A stretch of DNA of 64,000 nt from Saccharothrix syringae (GTDB lineage Bacteria; Actinomycetota; Actinomycetes; Mycobacteriales; Pseudonocardiaceae), in contig NZ_CP034550.1 of NCBI RefSeq assembly GCF_009498035.1, positions 7,192,001 through 7,256,000 of the forward strand, written 5' to 3'. Numbering within the stretch: the first letter of the stretch is position 1; the number at the start of each line of letters is the position of its first letter. This document shows positions 24,532 to 33,112 of the stretch, in pieces. The notes beneath the pieces were generated by a model. That model saw only the letters and a program-made list of their open reading frames with translations, made no database searches and was not told the origin of the DNA. The position numbers were made by a program, and so were the translations under genes.

Positions 24532-25701
24532 TCACCAGGTAACCGGCAGTGAGGTCAGGCCGCCGGTCAGGGCGTCCTGGCGCATCGTCAGCTCCTCCAG
24601 CGGCACGGCCGGCCTCATGTCCGGGAACCGGACGGGCAGGCGCGAGAAGACGGCCTGCAACTCGATGCGGGCCAGGGGCGCGCCGATGCAGTAGTGGGAC
24701 CCGTGGCCGAACGACAGGTGGTGCGCGGCCCGGCGGGTCACGTCCACCCGGTTCGGGTCGGGGAAGACCTCCGGGTCGTGGTTGGCCGCGCCGATGTCGA
24801 GCAGCACCAGGTCACCGGTCTTGACCGCCACGCCGTCGATCTCCAGGTCGGTCCGCGCGTACCGCGGCACCCCTCCCCCGCTGGTGCCCGGGATGCGCAT
24901 GATCTCGTCGACCGCGTTCGGGACCAGGTCGGGGTCGTCGCGCAGCGCCCGCCACTGGTCGGGGTTGGCCAGCAGCCCCAGCGCGCCCATGCCGATCTGC
25001 ACGACCGTCGTCTCGTGCCCGGCGAAGAGCAGCGACATCGACAGCACCGCGGCTTCCTCGTCGCTGACGTCCTCGTCCTGGCACAGCCGCGAGAGCACGT
25101 CGTCGCCCGGCTCGCGGTGCTTGCTCGCGATCAGCTGCCTGCCGTACTCGTACAGCTTGCCCAGGCCCTCCAGGGACCGGGCGCCGTCGCGGATGTCGCC
25201 CGCCGCCTCGCTCCAGGCCCGGAAGTCGGCGCGGTCGGCGTAGGGCACTCCGATCAGCTCGCAGATCACCAGGATGGGCAGCGGCAGCGCGAGCGCGTCG
25301 TTCAGGTCGACCGGCGGGGTGCGGCGCGCCATCTCGTCGATCAGCTGCTCGGTGATGGCCTCGACGCGCGGTCGGAGCGCGCGCATGCGGCCGGGCGTGA
25401 AGTGCGGTTGGAGCAGGCGCCGCAGGCGGGCGTGGTCGGTGCGTTCGGTGTCGAAGTCGCCCATCGGGCCGCCGAACAGCGCCGACGCGCCGGCGCGGGC
25501 CGCGGTCTCGGGGGCGGGGTGGGCCCGGCCCAGCCGGTCGTCCGAGAGCAGGGTGCGCACCAGGTTGTAGTCGGTGACCAGCCAGCCCTCGTCACCGACC
25601 ACCGTGCGGATCCGGTGCACGGAGCCGCTGCCGATCAGCTCGCTCAGCGCGGGCGGGAAGCGGAGCGGGTCTTCCTGGGTGAAGGGCAGCTGGACGGTCA
25701 T
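24532..25701 (-). CDS. cytochrome P450
   Basis: 389-residue soluble bacterial P450, of normal length. The haem ligand is Cys338 in FGHGSHYCIGAPLAR. The I-helix oxygen-activation motif is LLFAGHETTV, and the K-helix ExxR-equivalent appears as EIMRI followed by GGGVPRYARTDLEIDG. It needs ferredoxin and reductase, none of which is adjacent. The CYP105/107-like appearance suggests hydroxylation of a specialised metabolite. It is about 2.4 kb beyond the LAL regulator, so it may or may not tailor the NRPS/PKS product. The ATG at 25701 has GGGGGT upstream. Confidence 0.93.
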   Translation of the reverse strand: MTVQLPFTQEDPLRFPPALSELIGSGSVHRIRTVVGDEGWLVTDYNLVRTLLSDDRLGRAHPAPETAARAGASALFGGPMGDFDTERTDHARLRRLLQPHFTPGRMRALRPRVEAITEQLIDEMARRTPPVDLNDALALPLPILVICELIGVPYADRADFRAWSEAAGDIRDGARSLEGLGKLYEYGRQLIASKHREPGDDVLSRLCQDEDVSDEEAAVLSMSLLFAGHETTVVQIGMGALGLLANPDQWRALRDDPDLVPNAVDEIMRIPGTSGGGVPRYARTDLEIDGVAVKTGDLVLLDIGAANHDPEVFPDPNRVDVTRRAAHHLSFGHGSHYCIGAPLARIELQAVFSRLPVRFPDMRPAVPLEELTMRQDALTGGLTSLPVTW

Positions 25702-26246
25702 GGTGACCCCCGTGGTGTTCCACCTCTGGTCGTTGGGTACCCGGCGACGGTATTGCGGACTTCCGCACCCAACAAGGAACCTGGCGTGGAACGACCCGTC
25801 CGGCGGAGCGGGTGCACCCGCTGCGGGGAGGCTTCGCCGGACGAGGCGACAGGGCCGGGGTGACAGGGCCGATGCGACCGGGCCGGGGTAACTGGGGCCG
25901 GGGTGACTGGGGCCGCAGCGACCGGGCCGACGCGATCGGGCCGACGCGACCGGGGCTGACACGACCGGGGCCGACGCGACCGGGGCCGGGGCGACCGGGC
26001 CGACGCGACCGGGGCTGATACGACCGGGGCCGGGGCGACCGGGCCGATGCGCCGCCGGGCGAACTCCGCAGTCGAGTCGCCGCTCAGGCCACCGCGCTCA
26101 CCGGGCGGCCGGCCTGGCCGGGCGATCCGCCCGCGAAATCCACCCGACCCGACCTGACCTGACCGCCCGCCCGCGCCACCCACCCGCGTGACCAGCCCAA
26201 CCAAGCGGCCCGGCCACGTGGCCGGGCCGCCGGGCGACGTACGCGG
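25702..26246. other. intergenic region with degenerate CGACCGGG-type repeats
   Basis: 25702-25800 is normal-looking 5' DNA of the P450 gene. From about 25848 to 26050 the plus strand consists of ~15-bp imperfect units of the form GACGCGACCGGGGCC/GG, including a two-fold larger repeat (ACCGGGGCTGAYACGACCGG occurs twice, near 25952 and 26012). 26050-26246 is ordinary G+C-rich sequence without a convincing gene. Confidence 0.6.
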
Positions 26247-26561
26247 TCAGGCGCGGACGCGGGGTGGCATGGCCGCGGGCGGTTGCTGGCGCCAGGCGCG
26301 GACCGCCACCCGAACGGGTAGCGCCGCGGTGATGACAGCACCGAGCGTGATCAGGGCTGGTGACGCCAGGGTCACCCCGGCGATGATGGTCACCAGGCCC
26401 AGCGAGTAGGCGGCGAGCAGCACCACTGCCGACCGCACCGGCTTCGGGACGCGCACCGCCGAGCGGGCGCGGGCGAGCCGGGCGGCGAAGCGGGGGTCGT
26501 CGGCGGCCAGTTGTCGCTCGATCTCCGCCAGTGCGCGTTGCTCGTGGTCCGAGAGTCCCAT
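26247..26561 (-). CDS. DUF3040 membrane protein
   Basis: 104 residues. The opening MGLSDHEQRALAEIERQLAADDPRFAARL is the diagnostic start of the actinobacterial DUF3040 family (cytosolic helical segment). Two hydrophobic helices follow (VVLLAAYSLGLVTIIAGVTLA, and LITLGAVITAALPVRVAVRAW) and a short Pro/Arg tail. The function of the family is unknown; members are small inner-membrane proteins. I placed the start at ATG 26561 because family members begin M-x-L-S-x-H-E; an ATG six codons earlier is possible. It is isolated from its neighbours. Confidence 0.88.
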   Translation of the reverse strand: MGLSDHEQRALAEIERQLAADDPRFAARLARARSAVRVPKPVRSAVVLLAAYSLGLVTIIAGVTLASPALITLGAVITAALPVRVAVRAWRQQPPAAMPPRVRA

Positions 26562-26650
26562 CGTCGCGCTCACCTCCACGTCGTCCGGTCCGGTGCGGTC
26601 CCCCTGTCGAGTGTTACCCCGGATCAGGCGGGCCGGCTACCGCGCGACGT

Positions 26651-26854
26651 TCACTCGATTCCGGCGTAAGAGCGCAGGCCGACCGCGACGAGGTCGACGA
26701 AGAACAGGTCGACCAGCACCACGACCAGCCCGGCGACGTTGATCCAGGCCGCCGGACCGCCCTTCCAGCCGGCGGTGCCGCGCTTCGGCGCGCGGGCGCT
26801 GAACAGGTGCAGCGCGCTGACCACCCCGGAGAGCAGGAACACGCCGCCGGCCAT
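26651..26854 (-). CDS. small two-helix membrane protein, probably a truncated gene
   Basis: 67 residues from the only available start (ATG 26854): MAGGVFLLSGVVSALHLF, a short basic loop (SARAPKRGTAGWKGGP) and INVAGLVVVLVDLFFVDLVAVGL, then RSYAGIE. The in-frame sequence upstream of the ATG (RIAIHVATAI) continues as plausible hydrophobic coding sequence back to a TGA 18 codons earlier, and there is no ribosome-binding site at the ATG. This looks like the C-terminal two helices of a larger membrane protein (possibly DUF2231-like) whose 5' part was lost. Whether it is expressed is unclear. The following 26855-27156 (to the flavin reductase) holds no gene I can support. Confidence 0.45.
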   Translation of the reverse strand: MAGGVFLLSGVVSALHLFSARAPKRGTAGWKGGPAAWINVAGLVVVLVDLFFVDLVAVGLRSYAGIE

Positions 26855-27156
26855 GATCGCGGTGGCGACGTGGATGGCGATCCGGTACGAGCGCGATGAG
26901 GGTCACGCCGCACCGCCCGGGGCAGCGGCGGCAGACCGGCCAGGCGGACGAGGCGGGCCCTCGATCGCGCCACCCGGCCCCAACCCGCCCGTGCTCGTGC
27001 CCCGGCACCGCACCCACCCCGGCACGGCTCAGCGCGTCGGACGCCCCCGGAGCCGCGCACCGGGCACGCAGTGCGCCACCGGCCGAATGACACGACCCGC
27101 GTCCCGCACGGTGGACGGCCTTGAGGGGGTGCCCCGGCGTTGGGATGCTGCGAACC

Positions 27157-27696
27157 ATGAGCCAGCCACTCGTCGTCGGCACCCTGGTCGGCAACCCCCG
27201 CCCAGCGTCCCGCACGCGCACCGCCGCGCTCGCCCTGTCCGAGGCGGTCCGCCGCGCGGCGGGCACCGCGGTGGCCCCCGACGGGCCGCTGGTGGACGCG
27301 GCGGAGCTGGCGCCCTCGGTGTTCGAGCCGGGCGCGACGGCCGTGCGGGAGGCGTTGGACCGCCTGGCGGCGGCCGACGTGCTGGTGGTGGCGTCACCGA
27401 CGTACAAGGCGACGTACACGGGTCTGCTCAAGGCGGTCCTCGACCAGGCGCCCGGCAACTGGCTGCGCGGCCGGACCGCGGTGCCGCTGCTGGTGGCCGC
27501 CGCCGACCGGCACGCCCTGGCCGTCGAGCTGCACCTCAAGCCGCTGCTGGCGGAGCTGGGCGCGGCCGTGCCGGGGCGGGGCGTGTTCGTCAACGAGGCC
27601 GAGCTGGCCGCGGACCGGGAGGAGCTGGTCGTCCTGCTCGGCGACCGGCTGGTCGAGGCGGGGTGGTTCGCGACACCGGTGGGGGTGGCACCATGA
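27157..27696 (+). CDS. NAD(P)H-dependent FMN reductase (SsuE/MsuE-like)
   Basis: 179-residue flavodoxin-like protein. The phosphate-binding loop GNPRPASRTRTAAL and the segment VVASPTYKATYTGLLKAVLDQ are the hallmark of the NADPH-dependent FMN reductase family, as is the later LPLLVAAADRHALAVELHLKPLL. Such enzymes supply reduced FMN to two-component monooxygenases (for example alkanesulfonate monooxygenase), but no monooxygenase is next to it. Its stop overlaps the next ATG (ATGA), so it is co-translated with a second flavin-binding protein. Confidence 0.9.
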   Translation: MSQPLVVGTLVGNPRPASRTRTAALALSEAVRRAAGTAVAPDGPLVDAAELAPSVFEPGATAVREALDRLAAADVLVVASPTYKATYTGLLKAVLDQAPGNWLRGRTAVPLLVAAADRHALAVELHLKPLLAELGAAVPGRGVFVNEAELAADREELVVLLGDRLVEAGWFATPVGVAP

Positions 27697-28157
27697 CCGA
27701 CCTGCGCACGGCGCTGCGCGACTTCCCGCAGGCGGTGGGCATCGTCACCGCGGCCGGCGCCGAGGGCCCGGTGGGGGTGACGGTCAGCTCGTTCACGTCC
27801 GCGAGCCTGGACCCGCCGATGGTCGTGGTGTGGATCGGCGAGGGCGCGTCGGCGTGGCCGGTCCTGCGCACCGCGCCCCTGTTCGCGGTCCACCTGCTGC
27901 ACGCGGGCCAGACCGCCCTGTCCGACCTGTTCGCCACCGCCGGCGCGGACCGCTTCGGCCCGGCCACGAACTGGACCGCCGACGTCGACGGCGTGCCCCA
28001 CCTGCTGGACGCGCCGCTGCGCCTGCTCTGCCGCACGGCCCGCCGGATCGCCGTCGGCGACCACGTGGCCCTGGTGGGCGAACCGCTGGAGGTCCGGCAC
28101 CACACCGGCAGCCCGCCGCTGGTCCGCTTCCGCGGCCGGTACACCTCGGTCGCCTGA
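27693..28157 (+). CDS. flavin reductase-like split-barrel protein
   Basis: 154 residues, matching the flavin reductase-like (FMN-binding split barrel) domain: FPQAVGIVTAAGAEGPVGVTVSSFTSASLDPPMVVVWI at the start, AVHLLHAGQTALSDLFA in the middle, and a final DHVALVGEPLEV...PLVRFRGRYTSV. These proteins bind FMN/FAD and reduce it for partner oxygenases or act as small reductases. Overlapping translational coupling to the SsuE-like reductase suggests a joint role in flavin supply. The stop codon lies inside the strong terminator hairpin. Confidence 0.9.
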   Translation: MTDLRTALRDFPQAVGIVTAAGAEGPVGVTVSSFTSASLDPPMVVVWIGEGASAWPVLRTAPLFAVHLLHAGQTALSDLFATAGADRFGPATNWTADVDGVPHLLDAPLRLLCRTARRIAVGDHVALVGEPLEVRHHTGSPPLVRFRGRYTSVA

Positions 28158-28183
28158 CCCGCACCGCGCGGGTCAGGCGACCG
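28147..28183. terminator. strong bidirectional terminator hairpin
   Basis: A perfect 16-bp inverted repeat, CGGTCGCCTGACCCGC (28147-28162) and its complement at 28168-28183, with a 5-nt loop. It sits between two convergent genes and even includes the stop codon of the left one. There is no U-run. Confidence 0.8.
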
Positions 28184-28188
28184 GGCGG

Positions 28189-28995
28189 TCAGGCGTTGGG
28201 GTCGAACGGGATGCCGCTCGGCTTGGCCTGGGACAGGTTGTGGTTGAACGCGCTGTCCTTGATCGCCAGGCTCGCGCTGCCGAAGTCGGCGTTGACCAGG
28301 ATGTCGCGGATGCCGGCCGGGTAGCCGTCCCAGCTCACCAGGTCCGGGTACTGCCAGGTGCCGTAGTGGTTCTCGGGCGCCTCGCTCGCGCTCGCCAGGC
28401 GGAAGCAGTGGGTGCTCAGGCCGTCCTTGTGGTAGACGATCTTCGGGTGCGTGCCCTCCCAGGCGACCTGGGAGCGCGGGTAGGTCGAGTACTTGCCGTG
28501 CGCGGAGGTGGAGACGTACTGCGCCTGGTCGTTGCTGACCCACACCACGACGTGCTCGATGTCGTGGCGGTGCCCGCAGCAGTCGATGCCCGCGACGGCC
28601 TGGTCCTTCTCGAAGTACAGGTCGTAGAGGTAGGCGCACCAGCCGTTGTTGCACTTGGAGCGCGAGTACGAGTTGGTGTTGTCCAGGTCGGACTGGTCGC
28701 GGCACTGGCCGTTGAGTGCGCCGGAGTTCTTCAGGCCGGTGGCCACCGCGCCGGTCGGCGAGATCGCCGGGGTCGGGTAGCAGCCGTCGGTGTCGTAGTC
28801 GAACGCGGGCTGCCACTTGGCGTCGGCGGCCGCGGCGTTGCCCGGCAGGGCCTGCGGCGGGTCGGCCCAGGCGGCACCCGGCACGAGCACCGCGAGCAGG
28901 GTGGCGCCCGCCAGCGCGCTCAGCAGTCTCCTGGCGGTCCTCCCCGCGCGGGAAGTGCTCCGGGCGCGGTCCGTCATGCGGTCGGTCACGACCAT
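28189..28995 (-). CDS. NPP1/NLP family (necrosis- and ethylene-inducing-like) secreted protein
   Basis: 268-residue secreted protein. A positively charged start and hydrophobic stretch (RRLLSALAGATLLAVLVPGAAWA) form a signal peptide. The mature part shows the NLP heptapeptide region as CCGHRHDIEHVVVWV (canonical GHRHDWE, here Ile for Trp), preceded by WCAYLYDLYFEKDQ and followed by HPKIVYHKDG and a C-terminal WGSA-like FGSASLAIKDSAFN. NLPs are known from oomycetes, fungi and some bacteria, where several lyse plant cells by binding glycosylinositol phosphorylceramide; many are non-toxic. Cys pairs are consistent with the type carrying extra disulfides. ATG 28995 is chosen for the GGAGAG just upstream. 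Confidence 0.88.
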   Translation of the reverse strand: MVVTDRMTDRARSTSRAGRTARRLLSALAGATLLAVLVPGAAWADPPQALPGNAAAADAKWQPAFDYDTDGCYPTPAISPTGAVATGLKNSGALNGQCRDQSDLDNTNSYSRSKCNNGWCAYLYDLYFEKDQAVAGIDCCGHRHDIEHVVVWVSNDQAQYVSTSAHGKYSTYPRSQVAWEGTHPKIVYHKDGLSTHCFRLASASEAPENHYGTWQYPDLVSWDGYPAGIRDILVNADFGSASLAIKDSAFNHNLSQAKPSGIPFDPNA

Positions 28996-29134
28996 GCTCT
29001 CCATCCGGTGTCGAGCGGCAGGGACTTCGGTGGCCGGTTCGCGGAGATCACCGGCCGGCACGAGGTTCCCGAGCCCGCGCCGACACCGTCAACCCGCCGA
29101 TGGTCGCCCGGCGGCGAACAGGCGGCGAACATCC

Positions 29135-29176
29135 GGGGGTGGGTCGTCCCGGGAAGAACCGGGACGACCCACCCCC
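29135..29176. terminator. strong terminator hairpin after the large subtilase gene
   Basis: A perfect 18-bp inverted repeat (29135-29152 with 29159-29176; arm GGGGGTGGGTCGTCCCGG) and a GAAGAA loop, 15 bp beyond the stop of the minus-strand protease gene. There is no U-tract. Confidence 0.8.
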
Positions 29177-29191
29177 GTCCGGGAATCCCGG

Positions 29192-32100
29192 TCAGCCGAC
29201 CCGGTACGCCCGGATCACGGTCTGCTCGACGGCGTTGCCGTCGGCGTCGGACGCCCTGGCGCGCAACGAGGCGAACGCGCCCGCCGGGTTGTCCACGGTC
29301 GCCGTCCAGCCCGCGCCGTCCCGGGTGAGCGGGGCGGGCGCCCAGGTGGCGCCGTCGTCGAACGAGACCTCCAGCTCAAGCGACCGCGTCTCGTGCGGCC
29401 CGTCCTGCCTGCTCACCGCGACCGGGAAGGAGAACCGCCCGGCCGGTGCCGCGTTGTGCAGGTCCACGGCGGGCGCGTAGCCCACCGACAGCAGCGGCAG
29501 GGCCCCGCCCGGTCCCTGGCGGAACCCGGAGCGGAACGTCCAGGTGCCGCTGACCCTCGTGGACAGCGGCCACCACGGCGCCTCCCGGCTGACGTCGGCG
29601 GTGAGCCGGTAGGTGGCGTCCTCGACCGGCAGCACGAACACGCCGCGCCCCGGCTGGTCCTGCGTGCCGACGACGCGGCCGTCCCGGTGCAGGGCGGTGG
29701 AACCCCTGTCGTAGCCGAAGAACGGCTCGGCCGCCCTGGCGTGCCCGGCCGCGTCGGTGAAGAAGGGCACCGTGACGTCGAGCAGGTAGCCGGTGCGCCA
29801 GACCCACGGGTGGTCCCGGCCCAGCTCGTTGTCGGTCGTGCCGGTGAACCCGGGCGCGGCCACGGCGGCGTGCCACCGCATCCGGTAGGACTTGCCGCCC
29901 TCCAGGGTGGCCCGCTCGTACGCGGTGCCCGCGGCGGCCCACCAGCCGCCGACCCCGATGCGCCACCGGCCGGGCGTGAAGTACTCGACGCGCTCGGCGT
30001 GCGCGACGCCCGCCGAGCCCCAGCCGGTGCCGATCTCGCCGCCCAGGGCCTCGGCCCAGGCGGAGATGATCGGCGGCTCCTGCTCGGTGCCGCCGTGGTA
30101 GGCCATGCGCACCGCGGCGAGGTCGGCGGTCCTGGCCACCGTGGTCAGCTGCCGGGGCAGCTGACCGGGCGACGGGTAGGACAGCTCGTACCGGTGGGCG
30201 CTGGAGGTCCTGGCGGTGAAGGTGGCCGTCAGCCCGCCCCGCGCGGCCAGCTCGGCGAACCGCTTGCCCGGCGCGTCGTACAGCCGCAGCGTCGGCAGCG
30301 CGGCCGGCACCTCGTCGTCCAGCCGAGCCGCCCCGGCGGACTCCTCCAGGACGCCCACCGCCACCGCCGCGCCACCCGCGTCCTTCACGGCCCGGATCCG
30401 CGCGTAGACCTCCTCGTAGGTGGTCTCGCCGGGCAGTTCCAGCACGACCAGCTTGTCCTTCGCGTCGACGCCCGCCAGGTCCTCCGGCCTGCCCTGGCCG
30501 CCGTGCACCGCCGCCAGCCGCCGGGTGCCGCTCGGCGTCGGCGACCCGCGGAGCCAGCCCACGGGTACCTCGAACCGCTGCGGCCCCTCGGCGAACAGCT
30601 CCAGCTCGGCTTCCTGCAACCGGAGGTTGTCGGCGTAGCCGTACCAGGGCACGAACCTGCGCTCCTCCGACTGGGCGTACTGCTCGGTGAAGCGGGGGTC
30701 GGCCAGGACGGCGAAGCCCACCGGGCGGTCGGGCTGGTCGGTGACCTCGAACCGGTGCAGCGACCGGTGCACGCCGGCGCGCGCGGCCGGTTGGTCGGTG
30801 GTGCGCGAGACCCGCTTGCCCCTGCGCAGGTCGAACGCGAGCGCGGTGGTGCGCGACACCCGCACGTCCGGGTCGACGAAGGTGCTCACCGGGGACGTCC
30901 CGCCCGGCCTGGGCGTCTCGGCGAGGCCGACCACCGCGTACCTGCCCGCGGGCACCCGGATCGTCTCCCCCGGCGCGGCGAAGCCCACCGCGCCGTCGTC
31001 GAGGCCGACCACCATCACGTCGGCCCGGGAGCCGGCGCCGAGGTCGGTGCCGTCGCGGTCCTTCACCGCCACGGTCAGGTCGTACCTCTCCGGCTCGTCG
31101 TGCACGGCCACCGGGGTGCGCAGCCGGGTGCCGTCCGCGGAGGTCGCGGTGAGCACGCCGCTGTAGACGCCCGGCGCGCCGGACCGCGGGGTGAGGGTCA
31201 GCGCGACGCTCGCCTGCCCGCCCGCCGGGACCGTCACCCCGGTCGCGGACAGGACGGCCAGCCCGGCGGGCGGGGCGTGGCCCTGGCCGTCGGCGAGGCC
31301 CAGCTCCAGCGCCAGGGCGATCGGCGCGCCGGTGGGGTTGGTGTAGGTCACCACGCGCTCGACCGGCTTGGTGCCCGGCCACTTCAGGAAGGCGTTGACC
31401 GTGCCGGGCGAGGACCGGACCTGCTGCGCGGTGGCCCGCGCGAGGTCGACCAGGCCGCCGCCGACCGCGAACACGCCGGCGCCCGCCACCGGCGCCGCCG
31501 TGCCCACCAGGCCCGCCTTGAGGCGGTCACCGGTCCAGTCGGGGTACCGCTGGGCCAGGATCGCGGCCGCGCCCGCGGTGTGCGGGGTGGCCATCGACGT
31601 GCCGGACAGCCTGGTGTAGTGCTCGTCCACCGGGTCGCCGAGCCGCGTGCCCGCGGCCCTGGCCGCGACGATGTCCGAGCCCGGCGCGGCGATCTCCGGC
31701 TTGACCGCGGCGTCGGTCAGGCGCGGGCCGCGGCTGGAGAACTCCGACAGGGCGCCGGCCTTGGTGACGCTGCCGACCGCGAGCGCCGCGTCGGCCGACG
31801 CGGGGCTGCCGACCGCCTCGTCGCTGCCGTAGTTCCCGGCCGCCACCACGAACAGCGTGCCGTGCTGCTCGCTCAGGGTGTTGAGGGCCCGCGAGGTCGG
31901 GTCGGTGCCGTCGGTGGGCGACGAGCCCAGGCTCAGGTTCACCACGTCGGCCCCGACCTCCGCGGCGGCCCACCGCATGCCGGCGATGACGTCGTCGGTC
32001 TGGCCCTGGCCGCTGTCGTCGAGCACCTTGCCGACGGCCAGCCGCGCGTCGGGCGCGACGCCCCTGTACCTGCCGCCCGAGGCGGCGCCGGACCCGGCGA

Positions 32101-32923
32101 TGGTGGAGGCCACGTGCGTGCCGTGCCCGTTGCCGTCCCGCGCGCTGCCCGTGCCGCTGAAGTCCCGGCTGACCGCGACCCGGCCGGCCAGGTCGGGGTG
32201 CGCGTCGTCGTAGCCGGTGTCCAGCACGGCCACCGTGACACCCCGCCCGGTCAGCCCGGCGGCCCACGCGGCGGGCGCGCCGATCTGCGGGACGCTGACG
32301 TCCAGCGACGCCCGGACCCGCTGGTTGAGCCAGATCCGCTCGGCACCGGCGGCCAACCGCGCCGCGCCGGGCGCGCCGCCCGTGATCGCCGACCAGAAGC
32401 GGCGCGCGTCGGCCTTGCGCTCGGCCACCGCGGTCAGGCCCAGGTCCGGCAGCTCCCGGTCGACCGAGGCGCCCGCCGGGGCGCTGAACGCCGCCACCTC
32501 CGCGTGCTCGACCAGCAGCGGCACCGCGTCGCTGCGCGCGTCGTCGTAGCCCTGCCGGACCAGGCCGGTGACGTTGAACAGCTCCGGGTCCAGCGTCCCG
32601 GCCCGCACCAGCGCCATCGCCTCCCGCGGCACCGCGTACAGGTCGGTGTCGGCGCCGCGGGGCCTGGCGTACTGGGCGAACGCGGTGGCCCCGCCGCCCG
32701 CCGCCGGTTCGGTGAGCAGCGCCCACCGGCCGTCCGCGCCGCGCGAGACCCGCACCCGGTGCCCGGTGATCAGGGTGACCCACTGCCCGCCGCTCACCGC
32801 GCGGGCCTCCGGCGTCGGCGGTGCCGCCGGTGCCGCCGCCGCGCCACCCGTCCCCAGCGGTGCGGTCGCCATGGCGGCGGTCAGCGCGGCGATGCCCGCG
32901 ACCAGCCGCGATCGTCGTTTCAT
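29192..32923 (-). CDS. large secreted S8 subtilisin-like serine protease with PA-type insert
   Basis: 1243-residue exported protease. It has a signal peptide (MKRRSRLVAGIAALTAAMATAPL...AAAAPA), an N-terminal propeptide region to about residue 205, then the catalytic domain with Asp235 (VAVLDTGYDD), His267 (GNGHGTHVAST) and Ser443 (LSGTSMATPHTAG); the oxyanion Asn lies in VVAAGNYGSD. A long C-terminal part follows: beta-sandwich/CARDB-like segments, and around residues 800-900 a PA-like domain (DKLVVLELPGETTYEEVYARIRAVKDAGGAAVAVG). It ends with an Ig-like repeat (VSFDDGATWAPAPLTRDG). Family members degrade extracellular protein. ATG 32923 has GGGGGA upstream. It diverges from the galactose oxidase gene across 189 bp. 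Confidence 0.93.
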   Translation of the reverse strand: MKRRSRLVAGIAALTAAMATAPLGTGGAAAAPAAPPTPEARAVSGGQWVTLITGHRVRVSRGADGRWALLTEPAAGGGATAFAQYARPRGADTDLYAVPREAMALVRAGTLDPELFNVTGLVRQGYDDARSDAVPLLVEHAEVAAFSAPAGASVDRELPDLGLTAVAERKADARRFWSAITGGAPGAARLAAGAERIWLNQRVRASLDVSVPQIGAPAAWAAGLTGRGVTVAVLDTGYDDAHPDLAGRVAVSRDFSGTGSARDGNGHGTHVASTIAGSGAASGGRYRGVAPDARLAVGKVLDDSGQGQTDDVIAGMRWAAAEVGADVVNLSLGSSPTDGTDPTSRALNTLSEQHGTLFVVAAGNYGSDEAVGSPASADAALAVGSVTKAGALSEFSSRGPRLTDAAVKPEIAAPGSDIVAARAAGTRLGDPVDEHYTRLSGTSMATPHTAGAAAILAQRYPDWTGDRLKAGLVGTAAPVAGAGVFAVGGGLVDLARATAQQVRSSPGTVNAFLKWPGTKPVERVVTYTNPTGAPIALALELGLADGQGHAPPAGLAVLSATGVTVPAGGQASVALTLTPRSGAPGVYSGVLTATSADGTRLRTPVAVHDEPERYDLTVAVKDRDGTDLGAGSRADVMVVGLDDGAVGFAAPGETIRVPAGRYAVVGLAETPRPGGTSPVSTFVDPDVRVSRTTALAFDLRRGKRVSRTTDQPAARAGVHRSLHRFEVTDQPDRPVGFAVLADPRFTEQYAQSEERRFVPWYGYADNLRLQEAELELFAEGPQRFEVPVGWLRGSPTPSGTRRLAAVHGGQGRPEDLAGVDAKDKLVVLELPGETTYEEVYARIRAVKDAGGAAVAVGVLEESAGAARLDDEVPAALPTLRLYDAPGKRFAELAARGGLTATFTARTSSAHRYELSYPSPGQLPRQLTTVARTADLAAVRMAYHGGTEQEPPIISAWAEALGGEIGTGWGSAGVAHAERVEYFTPGRWRIGVGGWWAAAGTAYERATLEGGKSYRMRWHAAVAAPGFTGTTDNELGRDHPWVWRTGYLLDVTVPFFTDAAGHARAAEPFFGYDRGSTALHRDGRVVGTQDQPGRGVFVLPVEDATYRLTADVSREAPWWPLSTRVSGTWTFRSGFRQGPGGALPLLSVGYAPAVDLHNAAPAGRFSFPVAVSRQDGPHETRSLELEVSFDDGATWAPAPLTRDGAGWTATVDNPAGAFASLRARASDADGNAVEQTVIRAYRVG

Positions 32924-33112
32924 CAACAATCCCCCATCGGTGGCCCAATCGAACTGCCGTGAGGAATTGACGCCTTCGACCGGGGTCACGTTGCCCGGGT
33001 GCCAAAAATGGTTCCCAGTACAGCCGGGGTGGAATTTCCCCTGCCCCGTAATGACATCCGGCCCCACCACGACCGACAGGCGTAGCAGTGTGCCTATGGG
33101 GAGGGGAAAGGC

